Assembly: GCA_960531495.1 (NCBI GenBank)
Contig: OY482861.1
Coordinates: 4,887,001-4,951,000, forward strand
From: Zeus faber
Lineage: Eukaryota > Chordata > Actinopteri > Zeiformes > Zeidae
Direction: 5' to 3'
Length of the DNA: 64,000 nucleotides
The notes under the pieces were generated by a model. It had not been told where the DNA came from, did no database searches, and worked only from the letters and a program-made list of their open reading frames with translations. The translations under genes and the position numbers were made by a program. The stretch's first letter is position 1; the number at the start of each line of letters is the position of its first letter. Shown here one piece after another: positions 56,431-64,000 of this stretch.

Positions 56431-56543
56431 TGACGTCATGCTGCTGTAGCAGCCATTAGAGCGGACGCCATCGGGTTGCACCCATCTCTTATCTTGGAGA
56501 CCATTGCAGAAGACTCCGCACGGTCTTACTGAACTTCAATCAG
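56431..56543 (+). promoter_or_regulatory. Candidate promoter and untranslated first exon of next host gene
   Basis: A perfect palindromic CRE, TGACGTCA, at 56431-56438 is followed by a GC-richer, CpG-containing stretch with two GCCAT (YY1-like) motifs. A consensus-like donor CAG|GTACGA follows at 56541-56549. No ATG frame of note, so the exon would be untranslated and followed by a long intron. In tetrapods ODF2 is followed in the same orientation by GLE1 and SPTAN1. A non-coding exon 1 would suit the latter, but this is speculation from synteny. Confidence 0.45.
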
Positions 56544-59500
56544 GTACGAAACAGTTTAACAAACAATATACATTCATATTATTTTCTTAAACGAAGAAGT
56601 CGCCGCAAATCGGATTCGTCTCCGCTTACGGGCTTCGCATGTACTATCCTTTCGACCTAGCTTAATAACCGTTAAGCTTATGCTAGCTACAAGACGCCTG
56701 CGTTTCTGTTGTGGGATTAATGCGATATTATGCCTATAACCAGTGGAGCTGTACCCGTTAAGATGACATTAATACAAAGGCAGCACTCGTTAAAACGTTT
56801 CATAATTTTGCCTCTTCGTGGGTTAATTCGTCATAACGGTGCATCGGGTGACATTAGCTTGCATTGACACTGCTCTACGTCCGGTTTATTCACATACGGG
56901 ACAATCCTAACATGAGCTGCGTCGTGTTTTCATACCAATATTGTATTCTACAGCGTGGTTGTTTGTCCAGAACGTCACCTGCGTCGACATAAAACCAGCG
57001 ATTACATTTTCGCTGAAGATGGTCGGCTACGTTAGCTTGCTTGTAGGATTCCAAATCCGTTGTAAATCTTACGTAATTCCTTACGTTCTACATCTAAAAA
57101 GAAATAAAGTTCGTGCATGAACCAGTTACGTTAAAATATGTCCGCAATAGCTGAGCTGAACGCCCCGTTGCAGTTGGAATGTCGTAGAGCAAATGGCTCC
57201 AGCCTGTCGGTCGTCGTACAAGTTACATTTAAATATTATCAGCATGTTGGCTTCTTTTTGCTTTGTTAACTTATTAGATCACGTTTACTCGTTTTAAGCT
57301 CGCCACTATAACCGGGTCTCGCTGTGTAGATCGGCTCATTACGTGCAATGAATTATTAAAAGACTTAGGCCAAATTACATTCCTTATGACGAGATCACCC
57401 TTCACCGTGACTGTAAAAGATGAGGTTCCGAAACCTAGTTTATCATTTATTATCCAGCTGATGTCTATACAATATATGACTGGCTATTCATCCTATTACA
57501 ATTTTGCAGAGTTGTCATATCTAGATGTGGGTGTATAATGGTGGGCTATGCCTAGTGGTAAAAAATAAATCTGTAAAGTACGGTTCAAAGGGAAACATTT
57601 GTAAATTTAGAACTGCAGCAACTAATCGATGACATTCACCCCCCCAAAAAAAGTTAGCAACTCATTTTATTATTAATTAGTACGCTTCGTAGACCTGGTT
57701 ACATCCCTCCTTGAGTCGGAAGTGTAGCAGTTGTGTGGCCCGCAAAAGGCGAGGGTATATTTTAAGAAAGGTTTCATTGTCATTGGTGTAGTAAGCGAAA
57801 GTCGAGTACAACCAAAACCATCTAAAGAATGGGAGAATGTTACTAGTCCTAATCTGCACACTATCACATTTTTTCTATCGATATGTGTGTGTACTGTGGG
57901 TTCAAGTCATGTGTATTCAAGGACAAAGTACACAGGATGATTTTTTTTCCTCCCTGCTCTTGCATTTGTGCTTATATTTAGGGCCAGTAGAGTAACATAA
58001 GTCAGCATCTATGCATGTTTGCTGAAGGAGGCTTTTATAGTCCACCTACATTACCCGCTAAATGGTTTGGGTTCGCCTTGAAAAGGGAAAACACACAAGT
58101 GGTGGTGGAGTGAATAGAGCGAGGGTCAATCAGGGTGTGGCTGCACCCAGGCCTGCACATAAAGAGTGCTCGCACAGGCCGTTGACAACAATGAACTGAT
58201 GTTATAAGCTACATGCACTATTTTTTGAATGTCTTCTATACCCAAAGTATGTGTATCATTCTTGGTATGGTGCTTCTTGAGTGCTCTCTTATACAACCAT
58301 ACTGCAAATCACGGCCGTGGTTAGTAAATAATGACTTGTATATAATTGTTACATTTTTTATTAAAAACTGAAATTTTGTGTTTAGGCAGGTGAGGCGGGT
58401 TGTATTCAGCTCACAGTTAGCCACCAACATGCAGATTTATGACGAGTGAATCAAAGCTATCAATGAAAACGGGTAGAATATGTGCTATGTCATCAAGAAC
58501 TACCAAAATCAAAAGTTAAATGTGGACACACTTACAGCATGTGTTCTACACCAGTCACAAATCTAGAACTACAGCCTGTGCAAATGCAGTTGATTTACAA
58601 GTTAACTCTACACTATTACATAAGCTTGTTGTTGGACTAGGATTATGGACAGATGTGTCACTAGAAACAGAATTTCAATCAAATTTATTTTAATTTGATT
58701 GTTTTACTTAAATAATTGCATTGGAAAAACTGAATCTGAATAGAATAATTTGAAATTGTATTTATTAGTTTGGAAATGAATTCCAATAAACGTGAAAGTG
58801 AATGTAATATTATGAAATTTAATTCATTTTCTCTGAAACTGTGTTTGATCCTCACTGAAAAATCATTCAATTCACTCAATTCAAGAGCAATCGAACGCAG
58901 GTTCACAGAACTCCTTTTTACATACTGTAACAACTATAGAGCTCAACGGTGACCACCTACCTTTAGAACGGCTGCCTTTCCGGAAGTGAATTCGCAGTGG
59001 TTTATGGGATAGTAGTTCCTTCACTCTTAAAATAATTATGTACAGTCTTGTACCTTTGCCTTTTTTTTCAGTTTTCCAATTTTCTTTTCCTTAGAATCAA
59101 ATGTTTTATGGTCACGACTCATCTCATAGTTGGTTGGCTTGGTTCCAGGTTTAAAACTATATGTGACCCACCGCAGCAAACCCGAGCCAAAGCAAAAAAT
59201 TAGATTTTTTCCAGATTCGTGTTCCCTTGTAGTTTTTTTTTTTTTTATCTCTCAACGTATTTTCAAAACCAAGTTTGATTTATAAGTAGTAGAAAAATGT
59301 TAAACCGTGGAGTTAAATATTCCCGTTAGATGACATGGGGAAACACAGTTCACTTACTGTGACGCTGAACAACGTTGATCGATGGTTTCCTTTAACGACC
59401 AGATGAAGATCATTCCTCCATATTCCATGTGATGTCAACAATGTAAAACCGTTTTGATAGAGTTCAATCTTTAAATCGTACTACTTTTACACACACACGG

Positions 59501-59979
59501 AGACATCATTGTGGAGGGGGCATGTACCAACGTATACCACTGAAAACGTGGTAGTGTGCATACTGGACTTGATTTTCCATGATGATAGTCAGTTCTCCGA
59601 CATGCGACGCAGAGAACAACAGCGATGCTGAAACTGATACCGGCGTTATCCCGAACTCGGAGAACATTTCAACAGCAGATTTCAACCTGAATGTGACGAT
59701 GAAACAGAATATTTTCAAGAACCACCGGAGGAGACCGACGACACGCCCGTTGTTGTTACAACCGAAGAAGTTGATGACGTGATGAAGTCCATTGAGGTTG
59801 GTGATGCAGATTATGAACAAGTAGTAATGCACAAGATTCTCAAGTTTACCTGCGAATGCAGCCATGGGCGAAAAGAAAATGAAAAGAGGCCCAAAACAGG
59901 CTCTGAGTGTAGCTGGGGTAGGGTTGGGGTTAGCCCTCATAATGACTCCAAGAACTTTGAAGATATTTGGCATACGCAC
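56544..59979 (+). other. Unique-looking non-coding DNA
   Basis: No exon or clear mobile element recognised. 58670-58960 is AT-rich with palindromic traits and may be an old MITE. 59579-59900 is open on the plus strand with an acidic then Lys/Cys-rich translation, but I know no family for it. Possibly intron 1 of the gene starting at 56431. Confidence 0.4.
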
Positions 59980-60180
59980 ATTGGTGGGACGGTAGAGCTG
60001 GTCGTCTAGTAATCTAAAGGTTGCTGGTTCGATCCCAGGCTACTCCTGCTAGCATGCTGTAGCGTCCTTGAGCAAGACACTTAGACCCCTAATTGCTCCT
60101 GATGGCTGCGTCCGTCGGTGTTTGAATAATTGTAAGTCGCTTTGGATAAAAGCGTCTGCTAAATGCAATGTAATGTAATA
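59980..60180 (+). mobile_element. tRNA-headed SINE (V-SINE type)
   Basis: The A box (TGGTAGAGCTGGTCGTC-like, 59988) and B box (GGTTCGATCCC, 60028) belong to a tRNA-derived pol III promoter. The central part has CTTGAGCAAGACACTTAGAC, the conserved core of teleost V-SINEs. The tail TTTGGATAAAAGCGTCTGCT then AATGTAATGTAAT is the LINE2-type 3' end. Confidence 0.88.
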
Positions 60181-60669
60181 TATTAAATGACACACCAAGG
60201 CTGATATACATAGACTCATATTATTGATAGACTCTACATTTTGCTGTGTTGTCCGCACTTTTAAACTCCTAAATAATTCCACTTTTATAAAACATGTCTA
60301 TTCTTACTAAAAGCCTTTTTAAAAACAAAAGATGTTCTGTGTCGATGACGTTGTTCAACATTCCCTCAAAACACAAGAACAATGCAGAGATTGCCCCATT
60401 CAGCAGGGCGTCAAGTGGCCATGTTGGTCCTCCAGCCATTTGCATTCTGGGAGCTGGCTGACTAAAGCCAAGCGTGGGGGAAAACTTTGAAGGTGATTCG
60501 CAGAATCACAATTTGCCTCACCCTTGTCATTAACAAGTCATAGCTTTAAAAAAAATTTGCTTGATTTGCACAAGTGACACCTCGTTTTGAAGCTCTGATT
60601 CTTCACTTTCAAATGATGCAAACAAAGTCAAATGCCAGCAAATGTACCTTAAGTCTGGAGTTGGTCACT
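60181..60669. other. Interval without recognisable features
   Basis: No gene or repeat recognised. Confidence 0.5.
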
Positions 60670-60960
60670 GTCGCAGACAAAGGGGTGTGGTCAAGCACCG
60701 GCTGCGCGCGACAGCACGGTTCCCTTTCCCGCGGTCACCAAGCTGCCTCGAATCGGCGCTGATTGGTCTGACTCGAGGCAGGGAGTTTTCTTAATGTTTG
60801 TCCGTCTTACAGAGGGGACTGGCGTACGGGCTCATCAGCAGCCCAGCAGTGGACAGCGTTCCTCCTGCGCCCGAGATGATTATTATCCACCTCTATATTA
60901 TAATAATCATCGTTTTGTTATTTAAAATTGTGGCCAGCCGCAATTATAAAAATATAGGCA
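60670..60960 (+). repeat. LTR-like repeat, copy 3
   Basis: TGTCGCAGACAAAGGGGTGT onward matches 35964-36160 and reverse 32990-33250. It extends through CTTAATGTTTGTCCGTCTTA to TTGTGGCCAGCCGCAAT. It stands alone, so a solo LTR is possible. Confidence 0.65.
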
Positions 60961-61605
60961 AATATAGCCGTATTTTGCAACTTTTTTGGTTATATGGATA
61001 GCATTTTTTCCCCCCTATCACAGGATAAGCAATGTTGTGTGGCTGATGCTAGTATTTTATTAGAGATGCACCAATTACCTGCCACTTGTGATTTTCATTC
61101 AATTGTATGATCATCATAGGGTTGGGCGATCGCTGCTATTTTCGTCAAATCGTGGCTACGCAAGATCGCCGGAATGCGATCCGATCGCCAGGGTGCGGCA
61201 GGAGTGAGAGGGTGGATGGAAGGATCAGCCCTTTTTATTGATTTTGTCCTGTCAACTCCCATCCAACCTCAGCTCCGAGAGGAGAGAGACAGAGAGCTGG
61301 ATAGGTTGAAAAGTGACATCCACTGACAAGGCCTCGACCTAGAGCAGAGGGCAGGGAGGGGACAGGAGCGGTGGAAACGCTTCTGCGAAGGAGCATTGAA
61401 ATGTTCACACACACATCTGAGAAGCATTCGTAGTTTGAGGGTGTCTTTTTCTGGTGGTGGGGGGGTTAAGAATATTTTTTTCTCTGCAAGATGACCATCC
61501 CAGGGCATTGACGCCTTGTCATTCTGAGAAGCCCCCGAGAACTCCCCTGCAGACCGCGCCCAGCATTGCATCTCGGGGACTTTATTAGTTTAATAGGAAC
61601 ATTCT

Positions 61606-61637
<32 letters not shown>

Positions 61638-62399
61638 TATTTATTATTTTTTTATTAAGTAATTAATTCTCTGTTTAGCAGTTTTAAGTCTGTCTGTGCT
61701 TGGTGCAACAATATCACATCATGTTCCGTTTTACATTATCTTATTTTTAATATCACAATCCAAATCATATCTATAACATTAACTACTCTTTTGGAGTGCA
61801 GAGCAAATCTAGGATTTAAAAGTCACTCGTAATTTATGCTGATTAATGAGCCCCGTTAAATAATGGAGTGCCAGTGTGTGGAATGTCACTCCACCAGAAA
61901 CACCTCTAAATGCCCAGTGGGGTGCAGATTCTGGAGATTATTTTTATAACATCTTAGTTCTGATAGTAAGTTAGTTAAAAATAAATCGCCTTAATATCGG
62001 CATAGGAAAAAAAACAATCAACAATCGCCAGTTGTCCTTGAATTGTCTGTCCTGTCATGCTGCTTGGCACCGCCTTCTGTGTTCGCCTGTGCCCCATTTA
62101 GATTATGCACATTTTAGTATTTTTTTCGTATTACTACATTATGTCTGTCAAACTCATTGGCAGTGATCTACCACCACCGCGATGCAGTGACGAATATTAA
62201 AAGTTTCCTGAAAGAACAACTTGGACACTTTATCTGCTGATCAAGAGTGGCTGGTGGAGATTTTTCCACACGCTAACACGATCAACAAAGACATAACCGC
62301 AATGGAGTCGCTGTTCCGCAGAAGTGCTGTTGGAGGAAGCACCGTGGATCGCAAAGCGGAAATTGGACTAGACTGAGGACACAATCTTACCGTCCACCT
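60961..62399. other. Interval with hAT-like ends and a (TAG)n microsatellite
   Basis: TTAGAGATGCACCAATTACC at 61061 resembles the hAT end seen at 34632. GGGTTGGGCGATCG at 61129 is another common hAT-type end, with a weak inverse (AATCGCCAGTTG) near 62025. (TAG)n lies at 61606-61637. No transposase or host exon seen. Confidence 0.45.
61606..61637. repeat. (TAG)n microsatellite
   Basis: About ten TAG/GTA triplets in a row. Confidence 0.95.
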
Positions 62400-64000
62400 C
62401 TCCCAGCACTCTTCTTACCAATGTCCAGTCCCTAGAAATTAAGATGGATGACCTTCGGGTGAGGATCAGATTCGACAGAACACAAGAAACTGTTGCGTCC
62501 TCTGCCTAATGCAGACAAGGCCGAAACTGCTGGTGCCAGACGACACCAGCCGAGTCCTTCTCCGTGTTCTGTGCAGACAGATTGGAGGAGTAAGGGAAAT
62601 CCAAGGGTGGAGGTGTCATCCTCATGATCAACAGCAGTTAGTGTAACCCCAACAACATCGACTCTCTCCCGCTTGCTGAACCTGGAACAGCTGACCTTCT
62701 CATGTTGTCCATTCTACCTCCCCTGGGAATTCAGCAAGGTCATCCTCACAGCTTTTTATGTTCCACCGCAAGCGGACGTCGACACAGCAGTATTGGACCG
62801 ATATGATGTGTTGCGTGGACTTCAGAACAAACAACCCGGCTCGGCTGTGGTGGTGGCTGGGGAACATTAAAAAAAGTTCTGCCTGATTTCCATCAACACA
62901 TCACGTCTGCCACCGGGGGAGAAAGAACTTTGGACCACTGCTACACACTACAAGAATGGATACAAGACCGTCTTGCTCACTGCTTTCGGTAAATCTAACC
63001 ACGAGGAAAACTGCGGGCCCAGATGGCATATGTGGGCGAGTACTGATAACCTGTACTAACCAGCTAGCCCTTGTGCTCACAAGGCTATTCAACGCCTCCC
63101 TGGCCAAGTCGGTTTTCCCGTCCTACTTCAAGAGGTCCACCATCATCCCTGTGCCACAGAGCGCCTCTCCAGCCTGCTTGAATGACTATCGTCCGGTAGC
63201 CCTCACCTCTGTGGTCATGAACTGCTTCAAGAGGCTGATTGAGGATTACATCTGCGCCTCCATCTCCTGCACCATTGCACCCGCTGTAGTGCGCATACTG
63301 GCCAAACAGATCCACTGACAACGTGGTTTTCCAGGTACTGCATACCAAGCTCCACACCTGGATGGCTGGAAGTGGGGCTATGTGAGATTGCGTTTTATAG
63401 ACTACAGTTCAGCTTTCAACACCATAGTCCCCACCAGATTGGCTGTGAAGCTAGGACTGAACACTCCCCTGTGTGCCTGGATCTTGGACTTCCTCATAGC
63501 CAGGCCCCAGATCGTTAGGGTGAAGGAGAAGGAGGCCTCCTCCTGAATGTCAGCAAAACTAAAGAGCCAATTGTGGACTTTAGGAGAGGATTAAAACTGA
63601 GGATGCATGCGCCATTGATGATTAATTGGACTTCGGTCGACAGGGTGAGCAGCTTCAAGTACCTGGGAGTCCACATCACGGAGGACTTAACATGCACTAT
63701 ACATACAGATACTCTGGTGAAAAGAGCGAGGCAGCATCTTTACAATCTCAGGCACCTGAAGAAATTCAGGGTCTCTGTGAGGATCCTCAAGTCCTTCTAC
63801 TGTGGATCATTGGAGAGCATTCCATCAGGCAACATCACTGCCTGGTTTGGGAACTCTACTGCTCAGGACAGGCGGGCCCTGCAGAGGGTGGTGCGTTCAG
63901 CCGAAGGTACCACTGGAATTACCCTGCCCTCCCTGCAGGACTTATACACCAGGAGGTGTAGCAGCAAAGCCCACAGGATCGTGAAGGATCCTCACCACCC
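62400..64000 (+). mobile_element. Rex1/CR1-like LINE, copy e (cut by window edge)
   Basis: Endonuclease pieces (SCCPFYLPWEFSKVILTAFY, VPPQADVDTAVL) precede the linker (TAGPDGICGRVL), RT start ([20 protein letters not shown]), motif A ([13 protein letters not shown]) and [18 protein letters not shown]. Sequence then jumps by deletion to the post-catalytic ECQQN/GLQ region and the RLAVSS-FKYLGVHITED-like segment, continuing to QRRALQRVV-type sequence in other frames near 63880. Same family as copies b and d; the FADDT motif is lost. Exact 5' end not determined. Confidence 0.85.

Noticed and set aside
59506..59979. 157-codon minus-strand frame with hydrophobic segments and the opposing plus-strand acidic frame
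   Set aside because: No family recognised and no splice or start context; left as unannotated rather than called a gene.
59988..60045. tRNA gene
   Set aside because: A and B boxes are present but the cloverleaf is incomplete and the sequence continues into a SINE core and LINE-type tail.

Overview
This is vertebrate nuclear DNA, almost certainly from a ray-finned (teleost) fish. It has spliced exons of a vertebrate gene and no bacterial gene organisation. It carries a repeat set typical of teleosts: Rex1/CR1-like, RTE and L1 LINEs, a V-SINE-type SINE, Tc1 and hAT transposons, a Sushi-type chromovirus, and endogenous retroviruses (ERVs). About three quarters of the window is recognisable mobile DNA in several nested layers. 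No rRNA, complete tRNA, CRISPR array or intact host protein gene was found.

Layout. 1-2457: 3' part of an env-less ERV (family A). 2458-4378: old repeats. 4379-11280: a 3'-end fragment and a longer copy of L1-clade LINEs on the minus strand, each with a very G-rich 3' UTR. 11281-19096: a second, different ERV (family B, minus strand) with a broken env. 19121-21795: a Tc1-like transposon split by an RTE LINE. 22161-23996: a tandem repeat and a hAT transposon. 25171-26815: a long inverted-repeat (foldback) element carrying a nested MITE. 26991-41553: scattered exons of a decaying copy of odf2 (outer dense fibre / centriolar coiled-coil protein, plus strand). Its introns, and one exon, were invaded by LINEs, hAT, Tc1 and Gypsy pieces. 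42150-55501: a two-LTR family A provirus (minus strand), split by a very young Sushi-type Ty3/Gypsy element (43224-48351, plus strand). 56431-56543: a candidate promoter and untranslated first exon of the next host gene. 59980-60180: a tRNA-headed SINE. 62400-64000: another Rex1/CR1-like LINE running off the edge.

Relationships. The only element that looks close to functional is the Sushi-type Gypsy. Its two 351-bp LTRs look identical by eye and it has a 5-bp target duplication (ATTTC), an intact gag, a canonical -1 slippery heptamer, and a pol with domains from protease to chromodomain broken by one in-frame TAG. It sits in an older provirus whose 375-bp LTRs differ at about 10 positions and which has a 4-bp target duplication (CTCA). 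The other family A copy at the left edge shows the uninterrupted sequence across the Gypsy insertion point. Both ERV families have primer-binding sites that fit tRNA-Ser. The odf2 copy has nonsense codons, frameshifts and non-consensus splice sites, so it reads as a degenerating duplicate. I could run no searches or alignments; family names rest on motifs and memory.
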